Part shown: one piece after another, positions 33,296-42,323 of the stretch | Layout: each line of letters begins with the position of its first letter | Numbering within the stretch: the first letter of the stretch is position 1 | Assembly (NCBI GenBank): GCA_016292785.1 | Contig: JAEDFL010000001.1 | Span: forward strand, 57,524 to 121,523 | DNA: 64,000 nucleotides | Direction of reading: 5' to 3' | Source: Clostridiaceae bacterium | Lineage (GTDB): Bacteria; Bacillota; Clostridia; Oscillospirales; Acutalibacteraceae | Translations under genes and position numbers: made by a program | Notes under the pieces: generated by a model | Told to the model about the DNA's origin: nothing | The model's input: only the letters and a program-made list of their open reading frames with translations | Databases searched by the model: none

Positions 33296-34689
33296 TTTTT
33301 TCCTCCTAAAATCGTAGTATTGAAATTATCGGTAAGACTGCTGTCCTTAACTCCGAAATCATAGCCGTCGTCGGTTATGGTGTAGACGTAATCGGTGCTT
33401 CCGTAAGAGGTAAGTATCTCGGAGTCCTTATACTTACTCTTGGACTGCTCGTCATTTTTATCATAATAAGAAATGCTGAAAAGGAGCTGTCCGAGCTTGT
33501 CTTCATAGCTGTTCCAATGATAAAAATCCCATTGTCCGTCGTTTCCGAGAACGGTTATTCTGCCGACCCAGCTACTCGGAATATTCAGGATATAGCCTCC
33601 GGTTTCATCAATCACGGAATATTGAACCGCGCGAAGCTTATTATCCCTGAATTTCACCCATTTTGTGTAGTAAACGCTCTTGGTCAAAGTTTCCGTGTTA
33701 TCTGTTGAGTTCAGAGCGGCGGCAGACGGAGTGTTGTCGGCAACCGAGCTGCCCGGCATATCCACGCTGACGGGAATTTCAAGTAATCCGTCGGAATCTA
33801 TGTCCTGACAGGAAAGACGCATATGTCGGAGCGTCTGAGAGGTAGACTGTGTTGAAACATCAAACAGCGGAGCCGTCAGAGAATTGGTTTCATCGTCCCA
33901 GTAAACGATCTCTGTCAGCATATCGTTGTCACCCTTGTAGGACTCGACATAAATAAGCTTCAAATCGTCAACCTTTTCAGTCTTGATGGAAGAATAGGCT
34001 GAAATATTTCCGTCTGTCTTAACGGTACTGAGGATTTGCATTGAAAAAGTTTTTTTATCAAAGGTGTAGACAGTAGCCGCACCCGTGAAATGATCCGAAA
34101 CAGTCGAATCAATACTCATAGCAAAGATATCGTCAATTCCGTCTCCGTTTACATCGAAAACATCAAGAGCTGAATACGGGAAAGAAGATAGCAGCTTTAT
34201 TTTTTCACCCGAAATATCATATACGGCAAACGCTTTGTTAGTCTTGCTCGAAAAAAGATTCCAGCCTATTATAATTTCCGAGGTGCCGTCACGGTTAAGG
34301 TCGGCAAACTTAACTTCATCAACGGAGCTTCCGAGACCGTCAAAGGTTTCGACGGGAAGCCAGTCGTTATCCTTAAATTCAAAATAATACATTTTGACAA
34401 GATTCGGATTTTCATTTTCCGTGTAAAAAACAAGTGCCTCCTCGTCGTTATCATCATCAAAATCGTTGACAATGAAAGCGGAGCGGTAACTGCCGTTTTC
34501 GGGAGTTGAAAGGCTGTAATTCTTATCAACAAGACCTTCAAAGCAATCCTGAAGTCCCTGATATTTGCCGTAAAGCTTAGGAGGACGAAGCAGATTGTCA
34601 AAAGAAGAAAATCTGAAAGAACATCCGCTCATCGAAACGGTTATTACAGCAATGAGAATAACGGCAAAAACTGCCCTGAGCTTTTTCAC
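33292..34689 (-). CDS. FG-GAP/VCBS-repeat lipoprotein co-encoded with a two-component system
   Basis: A 465-residue predicted lipoprotein: GTG start at 34689 with AAGGAGAG, signal sequence MKKLRAVFAVILIAVITVS and lipobox MSGC (C23). The mature part has four D-x-D/N-x-D-G/D-type calcium-binding loops (about 76-88, 130-138, 179-187 and 296-304: NDFDDDNDEE, DLNRDGTSE, DVNGDGIDD, DIDSDGLLE). This suggests a beta-propeller on the outer face of the membrane. It is joined by overlap to the response regulator, so it may be an accessory sensor for the kinase; that is inference. Confidence 0.85.
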   Translation of the reverse strand: MKKLRAVFAVILIAVITVSMSGCSFRFSSFDNLLRPPKLYGKYQGLQDCFEGLVDKNYSLSTPENGSYRSAFIVNDFDDDNDEEALVFYTENENPNLVKMYYFEFKDNDWLPVETFDGLGSSVDEVKFADLNRDGTSEIIIGWNLFSSKTNKAFAVYDISGEKIKLLSSFPYSALDVFDVNGDGIDDIFAMSIDSTVSDHFTGAATVYTFDKKTFSMQILSTVKTDGNISAYSSIKTEKVDDLKLIYVESYKGDNDMLTEIVYWDDETNSLTAPLFDVSTQSTSQTLRHMRLSCQDIDSDGLLEIPVSVDMPGSSVADNTPSAAALNSTDNTETLTKSVYYTKWVKFRDNKLRAVQYSVIDETGGYILNIPSSWVGRITVLGNDGQWDFYHWNSYEDKLGQLLFSISYYDKNDEQSKSKYKDSEILTSYGSTDYVYTITDDGYDFGVKDSSLTDNFNTTILGGKK

Positions 34690-34758
34690 AGAATCTCTCC
34701 TTTCGATAATCTTAAAAAGCATATAGCTTTACAATTTACCCATTATAATAGTCATATC

Positions 34759-34788
34759 ATTATAGCACACTATATGACACTTTTACAA
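34759..34788 (-). promoter_or_regulatory. Sigma-A-type promoter of the lipoprotein/two-component operon
   Basis: On the minus strand TTGTAA (34783-34788) and a perfect TATAAT (34759-34764) are 18 bases apart. It lies about 70 bases before the GTG start and seems to be the head of the long 34.7-10.6 kb gene run. Confidence 0.55.
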
Positions 34789-34853
34789 CAGAAAAAAATA
34801 ATTTTCTTATATTTTTAACAACTATTTAACATATAAAGGAAATTAAACAGCCT

Positions 34854-34876
34854 GCATCGGTTTTTATAACCGATAC
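34854..34876 (-). terminator. Possible terminator after cdaR
   Basis: The arms GCATCGGTT (34854-34862) and AACCGATAC (34868-34876) form a nine-position stem with one mismatch and a 5-base loop, 26 bases past the cdaR stop. The T-rich tail on the minus strand (TGTTTAATTT) is weak, so termination may be partial. Confidence 0.45.
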
Positions 34877-34901
34877 AAGCCGTTAAAATCAGATAAAAAG
34901 G

Positions 34902-36191
34902 TTATTTTATTGTAACCGTTGCTGTGTAAGCTCCGTTAATCCAACAATTTTTTGAATTTTTAATTGTGACATTACACGGAACGGAATTTTCGCCCGATTT
35001 GAGCTTTAAACCCGTAAGGTCAATCGAAACACTTATCATATCCGAAGTAACTGCGTTCAGATCCGCCTGCTTTCCGATAACGGTAATGCTTCCTATGGAG
35101 CTGATATCAACGTCATCCTTTGTCACAGTATCCGAACCGGTTACCGAAACAGAGCCGCTTTTAATAATGAAGTCCGCGGAAGAAAGACCGTCGGTTTTAA
35201 GCTCAACATAAAACGAGGTTGTACCGTCAAGCATCTTTGCATTTTTAATATTGGCGGCGTCAAACGAAAAGCTCTTGTTTGTCGGAGAAATTTCGGAGAA
35301 ATCAATCGTACCGACCGTCAGATTTTCAGAGGTATCCGATCCGTTCTGAAGCAAGGCAACCTTGACATACTGCGGTGAAATGCTGTACTCGATAGGCTGA
35401 TTGATATAGTCCGAGGGTGCGTTCTTAAACGCAATGCCCGTGGAAACATTTTCAATTTTATAGACCGGCAAGGTCACAGGAACAGTCAGAGAGCTTTCTC
35501 CGTTGAGTTTGACATATTTAAGATCAAGATCGTTGCCGTTGCTCAGGACGATTTTTGAATCAAGAGTCTGGGTTTCGGTCATTTTTCTGTCAATCTCAAT
35601 GTCGGCATAAGCCGCAGTAACGGAGCTTACCTCCGTCTGCGCTCCCGTAATCTTGACTGTCTTGACATTGTAGAAAATATCGGATTTATCAAAAAGATAA
35701 TCGTCGGGAGTGTATTCCTCAAGGTCGGAAATAATTCTCGGAGTTACCTCAATTTCTTTCTCTGCATATTTATCGAAAAATACCTCAATATAATCCGCAG
35801 ACTTAGAGACAATTTCATAGTCGGCGTTGACGTCCTTTGCTGTAACCTTTACAAGAAGGCTGTGCTTGCCTGCGGAATCGACATAAGCGGTCTGAGCCGT
35901 TGCGTCAAAATCGTCGGCAGTCAGCAGATCGCCGCCGACAATATAGCGGTTGCCCTTAACGGTAACATTGATGGTAAATTCACTTTGACCGAAGATCTGA
36001 AGACCGAGCTTATCGGGGACGCTGTTGTTCATATCAATTTTAACGGGAATATCCTTGATCTCGTTTTCTATGACCGGAGCATACTCCAGCGCAACAATGA
36101 TCCAGAAAATAAATGCGACAACGATAGAAAAAACAACAACGAATTTTGTATTTGAAAACAGCTGTCTGAGCGTAAATTTAGGCATTTTCAT
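34902..36191 (-). CDS. cdaR: YbbR-domain protein CdaR, regulator of diadenylate cyclase
   Basis: CdaR is the extracytoplasmic partner that modulates CdaA activity. One N-terminal transmembrane helix (about 16-34) is followed by four repeated YbbR-type beta domains of about 80-90 residues, seen from recurring patterns such as DIPVKIDM, KTVKITGAQTEVSSV and GSITVIGKQADLNAV. At 429 residues it fits a four-repeat form. The ATGA overlap with cdaA shows translational coupling. glmM, the usual third gene, is not next to it. Confidence 0.92.
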   Translation of the reverse strand: MKMPKFTLRQLFSNTKFVVVFSIVVAFIFWIIVALEYAPVIENEIKDIPVKIDMNNSVPDKLGLQIFGQSEFTINVTVKGNRYIVGGDLLTADDFDATAQTAYVDSAGKHSLLVKVTAKDVNADYEIVSKSADYIEVFFDKYAEKEIEVTPRIISDLEEYTPDDYLFDKSDIFYNVKTVKITGAQTEVSSVTAAYADIEIDRKMTETQTLDSKIVLSNGNDLDLKYVKLNGESSLTVPVTLPVYKIENVSTGIAFKNAPSDYINQPIEYSISPQYVKVALLQNGSDTSENLTVGTIDFSEISPTNKSFSFDAANIKNAKMLDGTTSFYVELKTDGLSSADFIIKSGSVSVTGSDTVTKDDVDISSIGSITVIGKQADLNAVTSDMISVSIDLTGLKLKSGENSVPCNVTIKNSKNCWINGAYTATVTIK

Positions 36192-37084
36192 TTCTTGAGC
36201 TTCTCCTTTATCTTGGTAAGAAGTACGGAAAAGAACGAACTCTTTGCTTTTCCTGCTGTACTCGGAAGAATGTAGTCCATCAGCCTTTCGATGAGAACAC
36301 CGTCGGAAATGCCTCTTTCAAGCTCTCCGCCGCAGGCAATAGAAATCTTGCCCGTTTCTTCGGAAACAACAACTGCAACAGCGTCGCTCTTTTCCGAAAT
36401 TCCGAGGGAGGCTCTGTGGCGTGTACCAAGCTCGCTGCTCAGAGAATTGTTTTCCGTCAGCGGTAAAATGCAGCCGGCGGCAACAGCTCTGCCGTCTCTG
36501 ATAACAACTCCGCCGTCATGCAAAGCGGAATTGGGGAAAAACAGAGAATTTATAAGCTCTCTCGAAACCTTTGCGTCAACAGTGGTACCCGTGTTGATAA
36601 TATCTCCGAGCATAGTATTTCTTTCAAAAACAATTAAAGCGCCTATTTTTTTGTCGCTCATATCTCTGCATGCCTTGCAGATTTCAAGTACGGCTCTTTT
36701 CTTTCTCTCGTACAATGCGTCACCCTGCTGCGCTCCGAAGAAATTGAGAAAGGCAAGCCGGCTCCTGCCCATTGATTCAAGGGCATGACGGATCTCGGGA
36801 GTGAAAAGAATAATAAGTACAAGAATAAAATCACGAAGTATGGTCTTGAAAAGATAGGTGCTCGCCTGCATGTTCAAAAGGCTGATTACGGCATAAAGAA
36901 CCGCAACAAGTACAAGACCTTTTACAATCTGGATACCTCTCGTTTCCTTGAGCATTTTAATTGCGCTGAAAATTAGAAAAGCTACAAAAGCAATATCCAG
37001 CGTATCGGTTATTATGTTGTATGATGAAAACAGCGCCAGAAGTCTGTCCCAAAGCACGATGATATTATCAAGAAAAGCGTTCAT
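36188..37084 (-). CDS. cdaA: Diadenylate cyclase CdaA
   Basis: CdaA makes c-di-AMP from two ATP, the messenger for potassium and osmotic control. Three N-terminal transmembrane helices (about 30-98) precede the DAC domain. Both active-site motifs are intact: DGG at 190-192 (ALHDGGVVI) and RHRAS at 222-226. The length of 298 is typical. It has its own promoter within and after the ispF gene. Confidence 0.96.
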   Translation of the reverse strand: MNAFLDNIIVLWDRLLALFSSYNIITDTLDIAFVAFLIFSAIKMLKETRGIQIVKGLVLVAVLYAVISLLNMQASTYLFKTILRDFILVLIILFTPEIRHALESMGRSRLAFLNFFGAQQGDALYERKKRAVLEICKACRDMSDKKIGALIVFERNTMLGDIINTGTTVDAKVSRELINSLFFPNSALHDGGVVIRDGRAVAAGCILPLTENNSLSSELGTRHRASLGISEKSDAVAVVVSEETGKISIACGGELERGISDGVLIERLMDYILPSTAGKAKSSFFSVLLTKIKEKLKK

Positions 37085-37113
37085 AATTATCTCCGTAAAA
37101 CGTTATTTTATAA

Positions 37114-37142
37114 ATTATATCACACAAATCAAACTTTATCAA
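37114..37142 (-). promoter_or_regulatory. Sigma-A-type promoter of cdaA-cdaR
   Basis: Minus-strand TTGATA (37137-37142) and perfect TATAAT (37114-37119) with a 17-base spacer. The -35 box overlaps the 3' end of ispF, so cdaAR can be expressed apart from the upstream operon. Confidence 0.65.
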
Positions 37143-37602
37143 TAAGGCAGACGCAGTGAGCGGAAATACCCTCTCCCCTACCTGTGAAGCCCATTTTCTC
37201 CTCGGTTGTCGCCTTTACGCTGATATTTTCAACCTCGGTTGAAAGTGCGGCGGCAATATTCATTCTCATTTCCGGAATATACGGCTTCATTTTTGGCTTC
37301 TGTGCAATAACGGTACAATCAACGTTGATTACGGAATATCCGTTATCTCTGAGCCTTTGAAAAACCTGTCTGAGAAGCACGAGACTGTCTGCGCCGAGAT
37401 ATTCGGGATCGTTGTCCGGAAACATTCCGCCGATATCGCCCATCGCCGCTGCTCCGAGCAAAGCGTCGCTGACAGCGTGAAGAAGCACATCGGCGTCGGA
37501 ATGGCCTAAAAGTCCTTTTTCATACGGTATATGAACTCCGCCGACGATCAGCTCCCTGTCCTCAACAAGCTTGTGAACATCATATCCGTGTCCTATTCTC
37601 AT
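37129..37602 (-). CDS. ispF: 2-C-methyl-D-erythritol 2,4-cyclodiphosphate synthase
   Basis: IspF acts in the MEP isoprenoid pathway, forming the cyclodiphosphate with release of CMP. The N-terminal metal motif GHGYDVHKL (D8, H10), the ligand HSDADVLLHAVSDALLGA (second His) and the C-terminal TTEEKMGFTGRGEGI are all as expected. At 157 residues it is normal size. Its ATG directly follows the rnmV stop. No other MEP genes are in the window. Confidence 0.96.
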   Translation of the reverse strand: MRIGHGYDVHKLVEDRELIVGGVHIPYEKGLLGHSDADVLLHAVSDALLGAAAMGDIGGMFPDNDPEYLGADSLVLLRQVFQRLRDNGYSVINVDCTVIAQKPKMKPYIPEMRMNIAAALSTEVENISVKATTEEKMGFTGRGEGISAHCVCLIDKV

Positions 37603-38193
37603 TTATATCGCCTCCGAGGTAACAAGTTTTTTATATTCATCATAGGTTAAAAACAAATTAAACATTTCAAGCATAGCTTTAGTTGACATTCTTTCGGGCA
37701 GATCAAGCTGTCTGAGCAGATTTTTTCTTCTTTCCTTACTGTCGGGCGAACCGGTGAGCTTATCGTCATAGAAATCGTTCAGAGTGATCTCTTTAATGCT
37801 TTTTTCTTCGCTCGGCTCAGCGCCTATTCCCGCCTTGGCAAAAGCCTCGGCAATGATTTCAGCGGGAACGCCCTCCACTCCGAGCTTGCCCTCTTTAGAA
37901 CAGCTTTCTTTGCGCTTTTCCTTGCCGAAAATATCGGGAATATAAACATTGGTGATGTATTCGTTAGGTACGATTGAGGTGATGAAATTTCTGATTACAA
38001 AGCCTGCCGAATCGCTGTCCGTCAATATTACAACACCCTTTTTTTCGGCGAGCTTTCTTATCAGCTTCTGCTTTTCCTTGTCCTTAAAGATTCCAAAACC
38101 CTCTGTCTCTATTATTATACCGTCAATTATCGAAGAAAGTTTGATTTTATCGTATTTTCCCTCAACGATAACGATCTGATCGACTTTAATCAT
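37603..38193 (-). CDS. rnmV: Ribonuclease M5
   Basis: RNase M5 processes 5S rRNA precursors in low-GC Gram-positives. The Toprim catalytic domain has E in VEGKYDK (about 9-15) and DxD in LTDSDSAG (about 57-64). A C-terminal region (about 115-196) matches the 5S rRNA-binding part in length. At 196 residues it is typical. It overlaps holA by 4 bases (ATGA) and abuts ispF. Confidence 0.93.
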   Translation of the reverse strand: MIKVDQIVIVEGKYDKIKLSSIIDGIIIETEGFGIFKDKEKQKLIRKLAEKKGVVILTDSDSAGFVIRNFITSIVPNEYITNVYIPDIFGKEKRKESCSKEGKLGVEGVPAEIIAEAFAKAGIGAEPSEEKSIKEITLNDFYDDKLTGSPDSKERRKNLLRQLDLPERMSTKAMLEMFNLFLTYDEYKKLVTSEAI

Positions 38194-39236
38194 ATTTTCT
38201 CTCCGTTTGCAACCAAAAAAAGCTTTGTAATAGTCTGTTCAAGCACAAGCCTGCCGCTGACCGAAGTTGATTTTAACAGACGGTCTGCGTCATTGAGAAC
38301 ATCAAGAAACGTTCTGAGCTGTGCAACAGAATATTTTGAAGCGGATCTTGCCGCATTTGTGAGCCTGAATTCCTTGTTTTTGTAGTTAAAATCCTTTGCG
38401 GCGTCCTCAGCTCTCAGACCTCCGCTGACATAAATCTTCGCTCTGTACATATCGACATACGGAGTAATAAGAGCGCCGAGAATGTTGACAGGCTCCTCTT
38501 TCATTGAAATTAGAGTATCGAGAATATCCATCGCAAGGTCACAGTTTCCTGCCGTGAGAGCTTTTGTAAGGTCGAAAACTCTCGCCTGAATATTTTTGAC
38601 AACAACAGCGTCAATGTGCTCCTTGAGTATCTCTCCGTCCCTTTTGTAGGCACAAATTTTGTCAAGCTCATTGATAATAACCGTCATATCGTCACCGATA
38701 AGTGAAAGAAGATAGCGAGCGTTTGAGGAGGATATAGAACAGCCTCTTGAAACGGCTCCTCGCTCAAGCAGTTTGATAAGATCACTTAAACCCGCATGAG
38801 AAAACTCAACGGAACAGCCGAAGCGGTTGACCTCTGCAAGTATCTTCTTGCCCTTCGCGCTTTTCATATTCACATCAAGGCTCGGATTGGCAATCAGAAT
38901 AACCGTTGTATCGGGAATATCCGATATCAGCTTTATAAATTTATCCGTCAAGTCCGCGTTAAGGCTGTCAAGCGCAAGATCCTTGATAAGTATAAGCGTT
39001 CTTTCGCTCATCATAGGCAAGGCCTCAGCCGCCTGACCGACTTCGTCAAAATCTATCTCCTTGCCGTCATACCGGTGAAAATTGAAATCGGCAAAGGACG
39101 GATCGACAGTCTTTTTGATAACAAGGGATACATAATGTCTGATCAGATATTTTTCTTCGCCGTACAGGAAATACAGACTTGCAAAATCACCTGAGCCGAG
39201 CTGTTTTTTCAGTTCAATTTCATTTATCTGCGGCAT
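38190..39236 (-). CDS. holA: DNA polymerase III delta subunit
   Basis: HolA opens the beta clamp as part of the clamp loader. The 348-residue sequence starts with LYFLYGEEKYLIRHYV, the degenerate P-loop region of delta. A following LIKDL segment, a DDMTVIINELDKICAY helix and a C-terminal helical collar domain complete it. It starts only 2 bases after comEC, a common pairing in Firmicutes. Confidence 0.93.
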   Translation of the reverse strand: MPQINEIELKKQLGSGDFASLYFLYGEEKYLIRHYVSLVIKKTVDPSFADFNFHRYDGKEIDFDEVGQAAEALPMMSERTLILIKDLALDSLNADLTDKFIKLISDIPDTTVILIANPSLDVNMKSAKGKKILAEVNRFGCSVEFSHAGLSDLIKLLERGAVSRGCSISSSNARYLLSLIGDDMTVIINELDKICAYKRDGEILKEHIDAVVVKNIQARVFDLTKALTAGNCDLAMDILDTLISMKEEPVNILGALITPYVDMYRAKIYVSGGLRAEDAAKDFNYKNKEFRLTNAARSASKYSVAQLRTFLDVLNDADRLLKSTSVSGRLVLEQTITKLFLVANGEKI

Positions 39237-39238
39237 TG

Positions 39239-41401
39239 TTATCCCTCCTTAACGCTTATTTTATAATCATTATTTTTTATTGTTACGCAAATTTCTCCGA
39301 ATTCCTCTGTGGAAATAATATTCTTTTGTTCCGTCTCCCCCGAAACAATATAATTTTCAAAATCCGCACCGTCGGGAATTTCGGAGCAAACAAGAATATC
39401 TCCGTCAAGATATTTGCTCGGTATATAGTCGCCTCGCAGTATTGCGGTTATTTTTACTCCGTCAATTTCACATACCGCAACCGAGTAGCCGTCCTTTGAG
39501 ATATACCTGACCTTTGCGCCGTCCCATAGACGGATATCTGCATCGGTCGCTTCGGTGATTTTCTCCCCGTCACAAACAGAGAGCAGAGAGCCGTTTACAT
39601 CGGGTACGATCAGCCTGTCAAATTCAACGCTCTCCAACATCGGATAAACCGACGATGAGCCGCTTCTGACAAGATCGGCAACGATAATATCAGCTTTTCC
39701 CGATTGACTACCGAGAGCGTCACTAACCTCGGAGGAAAGATATTTATAATCACCGTCTGAGCAAATGACCGCCCTGTGTTCACTATCGGATAAAAACACG
39801 GCAACATCTCCGTCAACGTCCAGAACGCTTACATATGAGCATCCGTCTTTTTCAAAATAATTAAACACACTGCAAAAAATTACAGTTGCCGCAAGACTTA
39901 TACAGGAAAGCTTAAAGGCTGTTTTGTTTTTAAAAATCAGCACCGCACAGATTATCACGGAATATAGGAAAATAACTCCGTATTTCCAATAATCGCCTGC
40001 GGTGTCAATACAGGCATTCGGCAACGCAGAGATTTTCTCAATAATAATTATAATATACCTTGCGATTGATCCCGATATAACAGCAAGAATATCGTTCATA
40101 CCGGTGATCGGATAAAACAAAGCGCATAATCCGCTTAAAAGCATACACAAGGAAGCCGCATAGCTTATCAGCACATTTGAAATAACCGCATAAACCGAGA
40201 TATAGCCTATAAAAATTATCACAAAACCGAGCGATCCGAGCGTTGCGCAGACGGAAACAAAAATCAGTTCAAGAACCGCTTTGACCGCCGAGAAAAATAC
40301 ACCCGACGGGAGCTTATAAATTACGTGCTTTATTAACAAGGGTTCAAGAGTGATAATACCGAGCGTAGCGGAAAACGAAAGCAAAAATCCGATGTCAGCC
40401 GTAATCAAGGGATTTATTATACCGAGAATAAGTGCAGAAAAGCCGAGAGAGTTGACCGAATCGGACTTTTTGTAAAACAAATTGCCTGCCAGAACGAGCA
40501 ACAGCATTATTCCCGACCTGCATACCGACGCAGTAAAGCCTGTAACAGCCATAAAAAAGACGGTGAAAGTCATTCCGATCAGGGAATTTAATCGCTTTTT
40601 GACTTTAAGCTGTTCGAGCAGGATATATAAACCCATTACCCAAACCGATAGGTGCATACCGGAAACGGCAAATACGGGCGCAACGCCTGCGAGTTTAATC
40701 TGAGCCGAAAGCTCATCTGAAATAAAATCCTTGTTGCCTGTCAGCATTCCGACGCAAACTCCGCCTAAATCGTTAGGCAGTTTATCAAGAATCCTGTTTT
40801 CAACAGTTTTCCTGATTTTGAGAAGATAAAACCCTATCGGTTTATCTTCATTTTTAATAATTTCTATCGGATAATTTTCATAATTGCTCACATATCCGCC
40901 GAGGAAAAAGCCCTTTGAGCGATAGTAAAGCTTGACGCTCTTTTCTTCTGAGCCGATATCATAAAGATTCACCTTCAACCTTACCGTATCGTAAGGCTCT
41001 GCGTCAATATATTTTGCGGCGGAAAGTCTGAGCTTAGTTTCAAAGCCAGTACCGTCAACGGTAATTGTCCTTAGCTCATAATAATAACGTGTTCCGCTGA
41101 AGAACGGCTCGTCAAGAACGGTTGCGGTAATTTCAGCCTCACGATCCGTAAGCCTTTCTGCATCGGAGAGCTTGTAATCCGCCAGAACTTCAAATGACAC
41201 TCCCGAAAATATAAGCGCGGCGGCAATGAAAAACGGAGTAATACGTTCTCTGAATTTTCGGATAAGTGCGGTCAAAAGCAGTATTATCACACCGACACCG
41301 ACCGCCAAAAGCGAAAATCTGTCGTCAACATAGGTGCAGATAAAGAGAACGATTAAAGACGAAAAGCCCATGATTGCCATGGGCCTGTATCTCAGTTTCA
41401 C
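39239..41401 (-). CDS. comEC: ComEC/Rec2-type DNA uptake channel with degenerate metallo-beta-lactamase domain
   Basis: A 720-residue membrane protein. An N-terminal pair of helices and a soluble DUF4131-like domain (about 60-185) come first. The Competence domain (about 205-510), with GVAPVFAVSGMHLSVW and some 8-10 helices, follows. The last 190 residues sit where ComEC normally has its metallo-beta-lactamase domain, but the HxHxDH motif is missing: after SVLDVDGDVAVFL the matching segment reads ADLVRSGSSS. The domain is probably not a nuclease. The GTG start overlaps the phosphoribosyltransferase stop (GTGA). Confidence 0.88.
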   Translation of the reverse strand: MKLRYRPMAIMGFSSLIVLFICTYVDDRFSLLAVGVGVIILLLTALIRKFRERITPFFIAAALIFSGVSFEVLADYKLSDAERLTDREAEITATVLDEPFFSGTRYYYELRTITVDGTGFETKLRLSAAKYIDAEPYDTVRLKVNLYDIGSEEKSVKLYYRSKGFFLGGYVSNYENYPIEIIKNEDKPIGFYLLKIRKTVENRILDKLPNDLGGVCVGMLTGNKDFISDELSAQIKLAGVAPVFAVSGMHLSVWVMGLYILLEQLKVKKRLNSLIGMTFTVFFMAVTGFTASVCRSGIMLLLVLAGNLFYKKSDSVNSLGFSALILGIINPLITADIGFLLSFSATLGIITLEPLLIKHVIYKLPSGVFFSAVKAVLELIFVSVCATLGSLGFVIIFIGYISVYAVISNVLISYAASLCMLLSGLCALFYPITGMNDILAVISGSIARYIIIIIEKISALPNACIDTAGDYWKYGVIFLYSVIICAVLIFKNKTAFKLSCISLAATVIFCSVFNYFEKDGCSYVSVLDVDGDVAVFLSDSEHRAVICSDGDYKYLSSEVSDALGSQSGKADIIVADLVRSGSSSVYPMLESVEFDRLIVPDVNGSLLSVCDGEKITEATDADIRLWDGAKVRYISKDGYSVAVCEIDGVKITAILRGDYIPSKYLDGDILVCSEIPDGADFENYIVSGETEQKNIISTEEFGEICVTIKNNDYKISVKEG

Positions 41402-41937
41402 TTGAAAATAAGAGGAAGCTCGCCGAGAAAGACAATATCGTCTCTCTTTGCGGCGTCACCCTCGGCAAGAATTGCCGCCCTGGCAACGATATCAACATCA
41501 AACTTATTGACAAGCTTCTCAACGGATTGAAGCGATTCTCCTGTTGAAATCACATCGTCAAGAATAACAATTTTTTTGCCTCTGATCTGTTCGCCGTCAG
41601 CTCCGTCCAGAATGAGCTTCTGCTCGGATTTTGTAGTGATCGAATTGACCGTAACGCTGACGGGATCACGCATATAAACCTTCTCTTTTTTACGCACAAC
41701 AAAATATTTCTTGCCGCACTGACGTGACATCTCATAGGCAAGCGGAATACTCTTTGCTTCGGGAGTTACTATGTAGTCAAACTCGGGAAGCTTCTCGAGA
41801 AGCTCCTTGGCACAAGCAACGGTAAGCTCGACATCACCGAAAATGATGAAGCCTGCAATCGAAACATTATCGTTAAGAGGACAGATGGGAAGCTCCCTTT
41901 CAAGTCCTGCAATTTTCATTTTATATGTTTCAGACAT
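41398..41937 (-). CDS. Adenine/xanthine-type phosphoribosyltransferase
   Basis: A 179-residue type I phosphoribosyltransferase that would join a purine base to PRPP. The PRPP loop is VILDDVISTGES (about 118-129), preceded by a metal/PPi loop region (TPEAKSIPLAYEMSR). It resembles adenine phosphoribosyltransferase-like proteins of Clostridia but the base specificity is not clear; a regulatory PurR-like role is less likely since there is no DNA-binding domain. The ATG at 41937 has AAGGAAG upstream. Confidence 0.83.
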   Translation of the reverse strand: MSETYKMKIAGLERELPICPLNDNVSIAGFIIFGDVELTVACAKELLEKLPEFDYIVTPEAKSIPLAYEMSRQCGKKYFVVRKKEKVYMRDPVSVTVNSITTKSEQKLILDGADGEQIRGKKIVILDDVISTGESLQSVEKLVNKFDVDIVARAAILAEGDAAKRDDIVFLGELPLIFK

Positions 41938-41969
41938 ATTAAAACTTCCTTTCAACAGAGATAATAAAA

Positions 41970-42308
41970 TCAGCCTGCAGGCCAGGTAAATTCACGGCCG
42001 CCCATAAGGTGAAAATGCAGGTGCTTAACGGTCTGTCCTGCAATATCGCCGCAGTTGTTGACAATACGGAAGCCGTCGTCAAGTCCCTCCTGCTTAGCAA
42101 TCTTTGCGGCAACCTCAAAAATGTGAGAAATAACTGCGCTGTTGCTCTCGTCAATCTCTGCCGCCGACTTGATATGCTGTTTAGGAATTATAAGGATATG
42201 AGTCGGCGCCTGAGGCTCAATGTCACGAAAGGCAAATACTGTATCGTCCTCATAAACCTTGCTTGACGGAATTTCACCGTTGATTATTTTACAAAAAAGA
42301 CAATCCAT
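41970..42308 (-). CDS. HIT-family nucleotide hydrolase (HinT-like)
   Basis: A 112-residue histidine-triad protein that hydrolyses adenosine phosphoramidates. It opens CLFCKIINGEIPS with the zinc-type Cys pair, and the triad is HLHFHLMGG near the C-terminus. The normal HinT end (W-P-x-G) is present. The ATG at 42308 follows AAGGAGATTG; an upstream GTG in frame is too close to that site. It is 15 bases downstream of alaS. Confidence 0.93.
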   Translation of the reverse strand: MDCLFCKIINGEIPSSKVYEDDTVFAFRDIEPQAPTHILIIPKQHIKSAAEIDESNSAVISHIFEVAAKIAKQEGLDDGFRIVNNCGDIAGQTVKHLHFHLMGGREFTWPAG

Positions 42309-42323
42309 AATCACAATCTCCTT

